DNA of 6,208 nt from Bordetella parapertussis (lineage in GTDB: Bacteria; Pseudomonadota; Gammaproteobacteria; Burkholderiales; Burkholderiaceae_D), in the NCBI GenBank assembly GCA_945867725.1, contig CAMBJI010000128.1, positions 1 through 6,208 of the forward strand, read 5' to 3'. Below, one piece after another: positions 1 to 6,208 of the stretch (position 1 is the first letter of the stretch; every line of letters begins with the position of its first letter). The position numbers and the translations under genes were made by a program. The notes below the pieces were generated by a model, which saw nothing but the letters and a program-made list of their open reading frames with translations, was not told the origin of the DNA and did no database searches.

Positions 1-860
1 ACAGCGACGATCCGCTGGCCATGCAAAATCTGCAAAAACGCCTTGCGGCGATTTATGACGGCCAGCCTGAACCCATCATCGAAGATCGCGCGATGGCCAT
101 GGTCGCCCATCGCTATGGTCTGCCGCGCGAACTCCCCGAAGCACTGCTCGAAGGTTTCGCTTGGGACGCCGCGGGACGGCACTACGACACCCTAGAGGAC
201 TTGCATCACTACTGCGCGCGCGTAGCCGGCAGCGTCGGCGCGATGATGGCGATGATCATGGGTATTACCAACCCGGACGCACTGGCACGCGCCTGCGAAC
301 TCGGCAACGCGATGCAGCTAACTAATATCGCCCGTGATGTCGGTGAGGATGCGCGCAATGGACGTCTCTATCTGCCGCGCTCATGGATGCGCAAGGCCGG
401 CATTGATCCTCATACTTGGTTAGCCGATCCGCAATTCACGCCGGCACTGGGCGATGTGGTCGGTCGTTTGCTGCTCGAGGCCGATCGCCTTTATCAACGG
501 GGCTCCAGCGGCATCGCTGCGCTACCGCGCGACTGCCGCAGTGCCATTCTTGCGGCCTCAACGATTTATGCAGAAATCGGCCGGGTCATCGCTGAGCGCC
601 AAATGAATTCCATCGACGGTCGAGCCGTCGTCGGCAACACACGCAAACTCACCTTGTTATGCCTCGCCAAAGCCCGTGCGCAATTACCTACCCGCTGCGA
701 GCCCGAAGCACCACTCCCCGCGATTCAGTTTTTGGTGGATGCTTGCGCTCTGGCCGGCGAGCGCAAAATCAATGGCATCACGCCGAAGAGTTTTGATGAG
801 CGCTGCGAATGGGTGATTGATTTATTTGAACGGCTGTCAACGCCGGGACGGCAGGTCTGA
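1..860 (+). CDS. crtB: Phytoene synthase CrtB, 5'-truncated by window edge
   Basis: This enzyme condenses two geranylgeranyl diphosphates to phytoene, the first committed step of C40 carotenoid synthesis; the family is soluble or peripheral to the membrane. The frame is open from base 3 to the TGA at 858-860, so the ATG at 21 is probably internal. Counting from that ATG (279 residues), YCARVAGSVG at 64-73 is the conserved substrate-pocket segment. NIARDVGEDARNGRLYLP at 102-119 holds the second aspartate-rich Mg-diphosphate motif, DVGED (bases 336-350). The first aspartate-rich motif is absent and should lie upstream. Since family members are usually about 340 residues, roughly 60 are missing. 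The signature with GRLYLP fits CrtB better than the hopanoid paralogues HpnC/HpnD or squalene synthase, and the carotenoid neighbours agree. It converges on crtC, so it belongs to a separate transcript. No promoter is visible. Confidence 0.92.
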   Translation, partial: SDDPLAMQNLQKRLAAIYDGQPEPIIEDRAMAMVAHRYGLPRELPEALLEGFAWDAAGRHYDTLEDLHHYCARVAGSVGAMMAMIMGITNPDALARACELGNAMQLTNIARDVGEDARNGRLYLPRSWMRKAGIDPHTWLADPQFTPALGDVVGRLLLEADRLYQRGSSGIAALPRDCRSAILAASTIYAEIGRVIAERQMNSIDGRAVVGNTRKLTLLCLAKARAQLPTRCEPEAPLPAIQFLVDACALAGERKINGITPKSFDERCEWVIDLFERLSTPGRQV

Positions 861-887
861 CAAGTCATCAAGGCATTATGCCCGGCG
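841..887. repeat. Inverted repeat spanning the crtB/crtC convergent stop codons
   Basis: CGCCGGG at 841-847 and CCCGGCG at 881-887 are perfect 7-bp inverted repeats. They flank both stop codons (crtB TGA 858-860; crtC TAA at 878-876) with a 33-nt interval. Being symmetric, the pair could form a GC-rich stem in either transcript. However, the loop is long and no T-run follows on either strand, so it is a weak terminator candidate. GC-rich 7-mers also recur by chance in coding DNA of this composition. Confidence 0.25.
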
Positions 888-1793
888 CGGCATCCTGAAT
901 GGCAGCATGTACTGCACGACGGGTGACACCAGTCGTGGCACATTCAATGTCTCGTGCACGCTGATCACATCTTCGCCAAACAAGCGGCTCTTGAGCACCG
1001 ACCGCTCATAAAACGGTGTGTCCTCCAGCATATCAATCACACGCACAGGCGTATCGCCTTCGCTGCGCATGCGGCGCGGAATACGCCAGCGGGTCAGGTC
1101 AAGCGACTGGCGCGGTGGTGGTTCAAATTCTTCTATGTGTCCATTGGGTGAAAAACGCAAACCGAGTAAACGATCCTCTCCCTGCTTTTGCTGCACATCG
1201 TAGATCACTGCAGCCGAGCCATCCGAGAGCAAAGCACGCGACCAGTCCCATTCACGAAAAGGTTCGCTGACAGGTTCATCGCCTTCGTTCGAATCAAGAT
1301 AGCCATGACCGCTCCAGCGCTGCGATGGCTTGTCCATCTCCACTTCAACACGGGCACAGGCGGCCAGCGGGCCCCAGCGATGACGTCCCTGGTCATCAAG
1401 CGGGGTGCTAAACGTCGACAACGATGAAGGGTAAACACGCACCTTGCCGCGCACAGGCCAAGGCAGGGGCATGCCGATTTCACAGATATTAATTTCCAGA
1501 TGATCACGATGCCAGTGCAGGCTGCTGGGCCCGATGGTGAAACTGGATGCGTTACGCGAAATACTGTCGCGGCCACGCTCGGTCATGGTCCAGCGCGGGT
1601 TGCGGCCATACAAGGCGACATTGAGCGAGCAATAGTTTTCTGGATTCGCTTCGCCACCCTTTAATGCGGCGCGATAGTACGGCGAGAATACGCTGCCAAC
1701 AAAGGCGATGATGGTCAGACCATAGTTGCCGTCGTCGCTGAGCGCATCGATGTACCACCAGAGATAACCACCCGACGGGACCGGCTGGTCGAA
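876..1793 (-). CDS. crtC: Carotenoid 1,2-hydratase (hydroxyneurosporene synthase) CrtC, start codon unresolved
   Basis: CrtC adds water across the terminal C-1,2 double bond of neurosporene or lycopene-type carotenoids, giving the 1-hydroxy compounds that CrtD uses. Recognised from the family blocks: PVPSGGYLWWYIDALSDDG (WWY at 1760-1752), then IIAFVGSVFSPYY ending near 1674, WTMTERG, EWDWSRALLSDGSAAVIYD in the middle (about 1250-1200), and the C-terminal RSVLKSRLFGEDVISVHE (1004-951) before LPFRMPR and a TAA stop at 878-876. The coordinate 1793 marks where recognisable homology begins (FDQPVP; about 305 residues to the end), not a seen start codon. In this frame there is no ATG, GTG or TTG between an ATG at 2087, deep inside crtD, and a TTG at 1613. 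A CTG at 1718 overlaps the crtD stop as CTGA and would give 280 residues but remove the WWY block. The 5' end therefore overlaps crtD by about 80 bp. Function is secure; the start is not. Confidence 0.88.
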   Translation of the reverse strand, partial: FDQPVPSGGYLWWYIDALSDDGNYGLTIIAFVGSVFSPYYRAALKGGEANPENYCSLNVALYGRNPRWTMTERGRDSISRNASSFTIGPSSLHWHRDHLEINICEIGMPLPWPVRGKVRVYPSSLSTFSTPLDDQGRHRWGPLAACARVEVEMDKPSQRWSGHGYLDSNEGDEPVSEPFREWDWSRALLSDGSAAVIYDVQQKQGEDRLLGLRFSPNGHIEEFEPPPRQSLDLTRWRIPRRMRSEGDTPVRVIDMLEDTPFYERSVLKSRLFGEDVISVHETLNVPRLVSPVVQYMLPFRMPRRA

Positions 1794-3283
1794 TCGAGGT
1801 GAGCCATCAGGGTGGCGGCCGCCAGTTGGCCCGACATGGCTGCCATCGGTACGCCCGGACCCGGATGCACGGTCCCACCCGCGAGGTAAAGCCCCGGCAG
1901 CGGGGTCTTCGCTCCCGATCTGGCGAAAGCCGACATCCAGCCATGGGTCGCCATGCCGTACAGGGCGCCGGCGCTGCCCGGAAAGAGACGGTGAAATTCC
2001 GCTGGTGACGTGCGCTGTGTGTTCTCCGACGTGCGATGTACCTTCAGGCCGTAGCGCGTCAACAGGGAAAAGGAATGGGTTTCGCATGCATCAATCTCCG
2101 ATTCAGTAAGCGTGCGGCTGCCCTCGGCAGGCGCATTGACAAGTACCAGCAGGCGATCGCGTTCCGGTGCAGCGGCGTCGCTGCCACGATCCTGTGCGCA
2201 CACGTAGACGGTGGGTGTCTGCGGCAGGCGTGCGCGCGAAAAAATATCGTTGAATTCACGCGCATAGTCCGCTTGAAAAAACACATTGTGTCGATCCAGC
2301 GGAAATCCTTCGGTGGTCGCGTGTACGCTCCAGGTGAGCGCTGACAAGGAACGCTTGCTTGCCGACAGTCGGGGAGCTACTCGCTTCACCCCCCCACCAA
2401 GCAAACCTTGCGTGAGCGCTGAGGCATCGCCATTGAAGACGACGCTATCGGCAGGCAGCACTTCACCGCTGCCAAGACGTACGCCAGAGACTTTTTTTCC
2501 TTCGGTAAGAATTTCTGTGCACGGTGATGCATAACGAATGCTGACACCACTTTTTTCTGCGAGCGATGCGAGTGATCTAGCCAGCGCATGCATACCGCCC
2601 TCGACCGACCAGACGCCATCCAGCTCGACTTGCGTGATCAGCATGAGCGTTGCGGGTGCCTGCCACGGGGACGAACCGCAATAGGTCGCATAACGCGCAA
2701 ACAATTGCTGCAGTCGTACATCATGAAAATGCTGGCGTAGCGCATCCCATAAATTACTCATGGGGCCGAGTGCGGCCAGTACTGCCAGTCCGCGCAGACC
2801 GAGATCGCCCGCCATGCTGGCCAGCGTCGGTGATTGCGAACGAATGAAAGGACCTTCGAGGGTGTCATACACTTCGCGCGCTTGCTTGCAGAACTGTACA
2901 AATCGCGCTGCTTCGGCGGGGCCAGCGAGGCGCGCAATCGCATCGCGCGAAAGTCCGGGATCGGCAAACAGATCCATGCGTTCGTTCTCGCTCCAAGCGT
3001 GACGTGCGAGCACGGGCAAGGACGTGAGTTTGAGTTCATCTTCAAGCCGGGTACCCGCATTAGCGTAGATCTGCTCAAAAATCCAGCGCATGGTGAAGAC
3101 GGTTGGACCGCTATCGATAGGTGCGCCATCGACCATCAGTTGTCGCATTTTGCCGCCAGGTTGCTCCGCTGCTTCAATCAGCGTGACCTGCAGATTGCGC
3201 TGCGCGAGCTGCAAGGCCGCGACCAGCCCGGCGACGCCCGCGCCCACCACGACAACGCGATGCTCGTGTAGTGCGCTAGTCAA
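1715..3283 (-). CDS. crtD: Carotenoid 3,4-desaturase (hydroxyneurosporene/methoxyneurosporene dehydrogenase) CrtD
   Basis: CrtD is an FAD-dependent desaturase of the CrtI/CrtD family that introduces the C-3,4 double bond into 1-hydroxy carotenoids made by CrtC. With the TTG start at 3283 the product has 522 residues, in the usual range. The N-terminal Rossmann motif GAGVAGLVAALQLA (14-27) is followed by the acidic residue of LIEA and by EQPGGKMRQL, as expected for FAD binding. DSGPTVFTM lies at 57-65. The C-terminal FAD/substrate motif PGLYLAGGTVHPGPGVPMAAMSG is at 463-485. CrtD is favoured over CrtI by its neighbours. TTG 3283 was chosen because AAAGGA sits 7 nt upstream; the next upstream start, TTG at 3334, has no such site and would overlap crtA by 59 bp. 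The chosen start still overlaps the crtA stop by 8 bp, suggesting coupling. The last 25 or so residues (STSRSRR...TATMV) are low-complexity and overlap the conserved start of crtC in another frame. Confidence 0.92.
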   Translation of the reverse strand: MTSALHEHRVVVVGAGVAGLVAALQLAQRNLQVTLIEAAEQPGGKMRQLMVDGAPIDSGPTVFTMRWIFEQIYANAGTRLEDELKLTSLPVLARHAWSENERMDLFADPGLSRDAIARLAGPAEAARFVQFCKQAREVYDTLEGPFIRSQSPTLASMAGDLGLRGLAVLAALGPMSNLWDALRQHFHDVRLQQLFARYATYCGSSPWQAPATLMLITQVELDGVWSVEGGMHALARSLASLAEKSGVSIRYASPCTEILTEGKKVSGVRLGSGEVLPADSVVFNGDASALTQGLLGGGVKRVAPRLSASKRSLSALTWSVHATTEGFPLDRHNVFFQADYAREFNDIFSRARLPQTPTVYVCAQDRGSDAAAPERDRLLVLVNAPAEGSRTLTESEIDACETHSFSLLTRYGLKVHRTSENTQRTSPAEFHRLFPGSAGALYGMATHGWMSAFARSGAKTPLPGLYLAGGTVHPGPGVPMAAMSGQLAAATLMAHLDSTSRSRRVVISGGTSMRSATTATMV

Positions 3284-4058
3284 ACGATTGTCCTTTCCAC
3301 TGACCTTGCAGCGAGAGTGGCTGGAATCGGACAAACATGGATTCGGAAAAGAACTGGTGTTTCCACGCAGCGCTGATGGCGTGGCGATGCGCGCCCGTGC
3401 GCGCGTAGGCGTCCATCGCCGCGGTGCTTTGCCAAAGACTGAAGGTGGCTTGTCGAAATATCGGTGCTTCGCCTAATCCGGCCGCCAGCAGACAACCGGG
3501 CGCATGGGCAAGACTGTCTTGTGCCGCTGGTGCATGGCGCCAGAATTGTGCTGCTGCCAGAGGCCGTATGGAGGCGCGGGTGAGCGTGGCGAGCATAGCG
3601 TCGGCAGGCAAACTGTCGCCGCTGGCGAGTGTCGTGCCATCCCAGCTGCCACGCGCACTGGCGGGCCTGAGTGTGGCAATGAAAAGTTCTTCGCTGCGTT
3701 CGCGATAACGCGCGATTAGTGCGGAGGTATTGACGAAATCATTCGCCTCGACTTCGGTGTCGAATACGCAGAACATGCCCTGATGCGAGAGGCTGGGCAT
3801 CAGCCCAAAACCGCCCTCCTTGCCACTGCCGAGCGTCTTGATGAATCGAAGACCGGGGGTGGCATTGGGCCACCAGCTGCCAAAGGCAATGCGCTGCCAG
3901 CCCCATTGCCAATAGGCGCGTCGCAGCTTCGAGAGCACGACAACCACCGTACCCTGCAAAGGCGCAGTACTCGCATGACTAGGGGAGGCCGATTCGGTCG
4001 TTGCGGCAGGCACAGGGTTACTCGATGTTTCCTTGCTGACGAGTCGGCCTGTACTCAC
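3276..4058 (-). CDS. crtA: Spheroidene monooxygenase (carotenoid 2-ketolase) CrtA
   Basis: CrtA oxidises C-2 of spheroidene (or spirilloxanthin) to the 2-keto carotenoid, an oxygen-dependent step that in Rhodobacter produces red spheroidenone in air. The 260-residue product has family-like blocks: RRAYWQWGWQRIAFG (46-60), PGLRFIKTLGSGKEGGFG (68-85), FIATLRPASARGSWDG (126-141), and the C-terminal RQATFSLWQSTAAMDAYART (202-221) with FFSESMFVRFQPLSLQGQW (236-254). It begins with GTG at 4058, preceded by GGAG at a 6-nt spacing. The first 34 residues are Ser/Thr/Ala/Pro-rich and precede the part that aligns with the usual N-terminus as I know it. A GTG at codon 38 (3947) is therefore an alternative start, though with a poorer ribosome site. 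It sits between pufC and crtD on one strand, presumably in one transcript. Assignment is from recalled family sequence, not a search. Confidence 0.88.
   Translation of the reverse strand: MSTGRLVSKETSSNPVPAATTESASPSHASTAPLQGTVVVVLSKLRRAYWQWGWQRIAFGSWWPNATPGLRFIKTLGSGKEGGFGLMPSLSHQGMFCVFDTEVEANDFVNTSALIARYRERSEELFIATLRPASARGSWDGTTLASGDSLPADAMLATLTRASIRPLAAAQFWRHAPAAQDSLAHAPGCLLAAGLGEAPIFRQATFSLWQSTAAMDAYARTGAHRHAISAAWKHQFFSESMFVRFQPLSLQGQWKGQSFD
3291..3296 (-). promoter_or_regulatory. Ribosome binding site deciding the crtD TTG start
   Basis: AAAGGA on the minus strand (3296-3291) is followed by a 7-nt spacer and TTG at 3283-3281. The site lies inside the last codons of crtA, whose TAG (3278-3276) comes just after the TTG. 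It supports the internal TTG over the one at 3334 and implies that translation of crtD follows that of crtA. Confidence 0.6.
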
Positions 4059-4064
4059 GGAGGA

Positions 4065-4068
4065 CTCC
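4065..4068 (-). promoter_or_regulatory. Ribosome binding site for crtA (GTG start)
   Basis: GGAG on the minus strand (4068-4065) is followed by TCCTCC and then the GTG at 4058-4056, a 6-nt spacing. It supports the GTG start and hence the long Ser/Thr-rich N-terminus of CrtA. The spacer TCCTCC is complementary to the Shine-Dalgarno core, so the site could be masked by other GGAG-containing RNA, but that is speculation. Confidence 0.55.
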
Positions 4069-4091
4069 GCAATCGGTGGATGCTAATGTCA

Positions 4092-4109
4092 GGCCGCCGT
4101 CTGGCTGCC
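4092..4109 (-). other. Small potential mRNA hairpin upstream of crtA
   Basis: In the minus-strand transcript this 18-nt segment reads GGC-A-GCC, loop AGAC, GGC-G-GCC: two 3-bp GC blocks separated by one A·G mismatch with a 4-nt loop. It lies between the stronger stem at 4127-4148 and the crtA start. No U-run follows, so it does not look like a terminator. It is short enough to be fortuitous. Confidence 0.25.
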
Positions 4110-4126
4110 GGATAACGAAGCAGACT

Positions 4127-4148
4127 GATCCCGACTTGCGCCGGGATC
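4127..4148 (-). other. pufC-crtA intercistronic stem-loop
   Basis: GATCCCG (4127-4133) and CGGGATC (4142-4148) form a perfect 7-bp stem with an 8-nt loop, starting 10 bp after the pufC stop codon. No T-run follows in the direction of transcription, so a strong intrinsic terminator is unlikely. Stem-loops between cistrons of puf mRNAs are known in Rhodobacter to stabilise upstream segments against 3' decay. By analogy, this one could set a higher level of pufLMC mRNA than of crtADC mRNA. Partial termination is the main alternative. Confidence 0.5.
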
Positions 4149-4158
4149 GGTCATGCAT

Positions 4159-5226
4159 TTACTTTGCTGCAGTTTTCACGACTTCGTCCTTCGGTGCTGC
4201 TGCGCTCTTGCCGGGACCCGCCAGATACGGATGGTCTTTCAGCATAGGGTAACCATACAGGGGTTTGTAAGCACCCTGGTGGCAAGTTGCGCAACTGACC
4301 TTGGCGACATCACCGCCCTCACCTTTGCGGTTGACCGGGAAGGTATCCGTCAACGGCACCATATAGCTCTTGTTCACGTCACGCGCCATGCGTATGCCGT
4401 GATAGGCAGTGATTCGCTGTGGCGGACTGCCTTCCCAGCTTTGGAAAGAACGCGTGTTGTGGCAGTAGGTGCAATTGACGCCGAGCGAAGTCGACATATG
4501 CGTCATCAGGCCATAAGTCCACTCGGCCTGCTTGGTGGAGCTACGATTGCCAGACGGCAGAGGCGTTGGACCATTGACGCGAATCTGCTTGTCATCCAGC
4601 AGATACGGTGTCAGCGGATCGGTGGGCAATGACGACAAATTAACCAGCTTGCCGGGCGTATTCTGACCGGCGCGATCGCCAATGAAATCTGCACCTTTGT
4701 TCTGTTCCAGCGGTGTGAACCAGACTTGGGTTGGTACAGGATTACCGCGATGGCAGGTGTAGCAGGTCACGCCCGTTTCAGCGACGTGGTTTTTCCAGTT
4801 GCTGTTGATGTGGCGTGTCATCTCGATCATCTTGCGCGCAACGACCTTGGTGTATTTCGAATCGTCAGCATAATTTTCAACATTGTGGCAATACGCACAG
4901 CCATCTTTGGGTGCCACCCAAGTGGTCATGGAAGCCATCAATCCGACGAACTGACCTGCAGACAAATCACCCAGCACCTGCACATTTTTATAAACCTCTT
5001 TGGCCTTGGGTCCGCCATCGGGTATCGGTGGCGATGAGGGTGGTGCGGTGTTGAGCGCGTCTTGACTGGCAACGGTGCGCGGGTTGTATACCTGCACCAT
5101 GCCCGTGCCACGATAGCCGTGCTGAACGCTGTCCATCGGCAGACGCTCAAAAGGCGGCTCTTTGCAGCCGGACAGCATCAGGCCAAGCGCAAGCATGGCG
5201 ACGAGTTGAATGATTCGAACGATCAT
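4159..5226 (-). CDS. pufC: Photosynthetic reaction-centre tetrahaem cytochrome c subunit PufC
   Basis: PufC is bound to the periplasmic face of the reaction centre and passes electrons through four c-type haems to the photo-oxidised special pair. The 355-residue product has an N-terminal hydrophobic segment and a lipobox, LSGC (Cys21), so it should be a lipid-anchored lipoprotein. Four CxxCH haem sites are intact: CAYCH (110-114), CYTCH (155-159), CTYCH (252-256) and CATCH (312-316). Methionines before three of them (GLMASM, RKMIEM, GLMTHM) are candidate distal ligands. His147 in [10 protein letters not shown] resembles the histidine that ligates the fourth haem in the Blastochloris viridis cytochrome. 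The C-terminus ends in an Ala/Lys-rich tail (from about 339). The ATG at 5226 is chosen because it starts the signal peptide, has GGGAG 7 nt upstream, and overlaps the pufM TGA as ATGA. The open frame further upstream is pufM read out of frame. Confidence 0.97.
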   Translation of the reverse strand: MIVRIIQLVAMLALGLMLSGCKEPPFERLPMDSVQHGYRGTGMVQVYNPRTVASQDALNTAPPSSPPIPDGGPKAKEVYKNVQVLGDLSAGQFVGLMASMTTWVAPKDGCAYCHNVENYADDSKYTKVVARKMIEMTRHINSNWKNHVAETGVTCYTCHRGNPVPTQVWFTPLEQNKGADFIGDRAGQNTPGKLVNLSSLPTDPLTPYLLDDKQIRVNGPTPLPSGNRSSTKQAEWTYGLMTHMSTSLGVNCTYCHNTRSFQSWEGSPPQRITAYHGIRMARDVNKSYMVPLTDTFPVNRKGEGGDVAKVSCATCHQGAYKPLYGYPMLKDHPYLAGPGKSAAAPKDEVVKTAAK

Positions 5227-6200
5227 GGTTTTACTCCCTGCAGAGTGGCCGGATCCACGACCGTGCCCCACACATGAGGATAAGGCGGTGCAACGCCATG
5301 TTTGACAGCCCACAGATACCAGTTGTCGACCACCGTACCAGTCAGCAGGATGCCGATACCGCCGGTCAGCGGGCACAGCACCGCAAACCACCAGGCCCAA
5401 CGGTGAATGGATTCCATCGTGGCGTTGAAGCCCATGGTCCAGCGCCAGAACAGCGCGGCGCGCTCGGTCGCAGTACCGCGATCAATGATCTGTTCGATCT
5501 CACGCTCGCCACCATAACGGCCCACCGCAAGAATTGTTGCGCCATGCATTGCGAACAGCAGTACCGAGCCATACAAGAAGGCAATCGAGAGCGCATGGAA
5601 AGGGTTGTAGAACAGATTGCCGTAGCGCAGGGAAAACGCAGCCGTCCAGTCGAGATGCGGGAAGATACCAAACGGGACTGCTTCACCCCAAGACCCCATC
5701 AACACAGGACGGATCAGACCCAGCACAAGAAACAACCAGATCGCTGCAGCAAAAGCCCACGCGACATGCGTACCCATTTTTAAGGTGCGTGCGCGGCGAT
5801 AGACATTGGCCCACCACAGCAAGATAGAAACTGTCAGGGACATACCGGCAATCTGCCACCAGCCACCCTGGTTCAATGGCGCCAGTCCGAGGCCATTACC
5901 TGGCGCGGGTGGTTCGAGCGCCAACCAGAATAGCTGGCGAATAAATTGAACCGGATCCCAATTCACTGACGCGAGCATGTTCATGCCCATGATGTTGAAC
6001 GAGACCATGCCGAACAAGAGCGACATGATACCGAGCGGGCCGAGATAGATCGGTCCGATCTGTGCATTGCCCAGACGTCCTGCAAGATGCAGCAGGAAAG
6101 GTTGGCCTACACGCGTGCTTGCCGCATTGTGCAGCTCAGTGCCATGGTGCACAGGACCGCTCACCTGCACCGCTGTAAATAGATTTTGATAGTCAGCCAT
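5223..6200 (-). CDS. pufM: Photosynthetic reaction-centre M subunit PufM
   Basis: PufM is one of the two membrane core subunits of the type II reaction centre and pairs with PufL. It has 325 residues and five hydrophobic helices (roughly 53-78, 111-139, 143-166, 198-225 and 260-286). Residues fall at the same numbers as in Rhodobacter sphaeroides M: His182 (accessory bacteriochlorophyll), His202 (special pair), Tyr210, the non-haem iron ligands His219, Glu234 and His266, and the QA-pocket residues Thr222, Trp252 and Ala260. All key ligands are therefore present and the gene should be functional. The C-terminus runs about 18 residues beyond R. sphaeroides M, as I recall its length. Such extensions occur in M subunits of species with a bound PufC, which follows here. 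The ATG at 6200 gives the normal N-terminus MADYQNLF. Its ribosome site and pufL lie beyond the right edge (only AGACCACG is visible upstream). Confidence 0.98.
   Translation of the reverse strand: MADYQNLFTAVQVSGPVHHGTELHNAASTRVGQPFLLHLAGRLGNAQIGPIYLGPLGIMSLLFGMVSFNIMGMNMLASVNWDPVQFIRQLFWLALEPPAPGNGLGLAPLNQGGWWQIAGMSLTVSILLWWANVYRRARTLKMGTHVAWAFAAAIWLFLVLGLIRPVLMGSWGEAVPFGIFPHLDWTAAFSLRYGNLFYNPFHALSIAFLYGSVLLFAMHGATILAVGRYGGEREIEQIIDRGTATERAALFWRWTMGFNATMESIHRWAWWFAVLCPLTGGIGILLTGTVVDNWYLWAVKHGVAPPYPHVWGTVVDPATLQGVKP
5234..5238 (-). promoter_or_regulatory. Ribosome binding site for pufC inside the pufM end
   Basis: GGGAG on the minus strand (5238-5234), 7 nt before the ATG at 5226-5224, lies within the last codons of pufM. 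Together with the ATGA stop/start overlap (5226-5223) it indicates translational coupling of the M subunit and the cytochrome, and it fixes the pufC start. Confidence 0.65.
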
Positions 6201-6208
6201 CGTGGTCT

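Noticed and set aside
21..860. crtB starting at the ATG at 21 as a complete short gene
   Set aside because: The frame is open to the left edge, and the first aspartate-rich motif, essential in this family, is missing, so the gene is cut by the window rather than starting there.
858..867. TGAC-AA-GTCA palindrome at the crtB stop codon
   Set aside because: Four-bp arms with a 2-nt spacer cannot form a stable hairpin and match no operator I know; likely chance.
1205..1576. 123-codon minus-strand frame inside crtC
   Set aside because: It is another frame of the same strand, embedded in conserved crtC coding sequence, with a Cys/Arg-rich product of no recognisable family.
1809..2087. 5' extension of the crtC frame to the ATG at 2087 (would give 403 residues)
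   Set aside because: It would overlap crtD by more than 370 bp. The extra residues are an Arg/Gly/Ser/Pro-rich out-of-frame reading of the conserved CrtD C-terminal motif and show no CrtC-like sequence.
2834..3271. 145-codon plus-strand open frame opposite crtD
   Set aside because: It is antisense to the FAD-binding half of CrtD and has no family signature or clear ribosome site.
4153..4632. 159-codon plus-strand open frame opposite pufC
   Set aside because: It is antisense to the intact haem-binding part of PufC, shows no recognisable domain, and is expected from high-GC codon bias.
5227..5400. 5' extension of the pufC frame to 5400
   Set aside because: The signal peptide and lipobox follow directly from the ATG at 5226, which has a good ribosome site and the ATGA overlap. 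The extra 58 residues are pufM read in another frame.
5274..5783. 169-codon plus-strand open frame opposite pufM
   Set aside because: It lies wholly within the conserved pufM sequence on the other strand. Its product is Arg/His/Gln-rich with no motif, typical of an antisense shadow.

Overview
The window is part of a photosynthesis gene cluster from a purple (bacteriochlorophyll-a type) proteobacterium. On the minus strand, in transcription order, it carries pufM, pufC, crtA, crtD and crtC. These encode the reaction-centre M subunit, its tetrahaem cytochrome, and three tailoring enzymes of the spheroidene/spheroidenone (or spirilloxanthin) carotenoid branch. On the plus strand, the 3' part of a phytoene synthase gene (crtB) runs in from the left edge and converges on crtC. 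The order puf...LMC-crtADC is, as I recall it, the Rubrivivax gelatinosus arrangement. With the moderate GC content this suggests a betaproteobacterium (Burkholderiales-like, facultative or aerobic anoxygenic phototroph). A gammaproteobacterium or a horizontally acquired cluster cannot be excluded without a tree.

Layout: 1-860 crtB (+, 5' end missing); a 15-bp gap between converging stop codons; 876 to about 1793 crtC (-); 1715-3283 crtD (-), whose 3' end overlaps crtC; 3276-4058 crtA (-); about 100 bp of intergenic DNA with two potential mRNA hairpins; 4159-5226 pufC (-); 5223-6200 pufM (-). pufL and the light-harvesting genes should lie beyond the right edge. There is no gene-free stretch over 300 bp, and I saw no RNA gene, mobile element or CRISPR array.

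How it works together: CrtB makes phytoene from two geranylgeranyl diphosphates. A desaturase outside the window (CrtI) would give neurosporene or lycopene. CrtC then hydrates C-1,2, CrtD desaturates C-3,4 and CrtA oxidises C-2 to a ketone. The carotenoids bind the reaction centre and antenna. PufM carries half of the special pair, the QA pocket and part of the iron site. PufC re-reduces the special pair through four haems. Placing crtADC behind pufMC couples carotenoid tailoring to reaction-centre expression.

Most of this is a well-known system; I see no novel one. The oddest point is crtC. Its conserved N-terminal coding region lies inside the end of crtD in another frame, and no ATG, GTG or TTG occurs in frame near it, so its initiation (or the sequence there) deserves a check.
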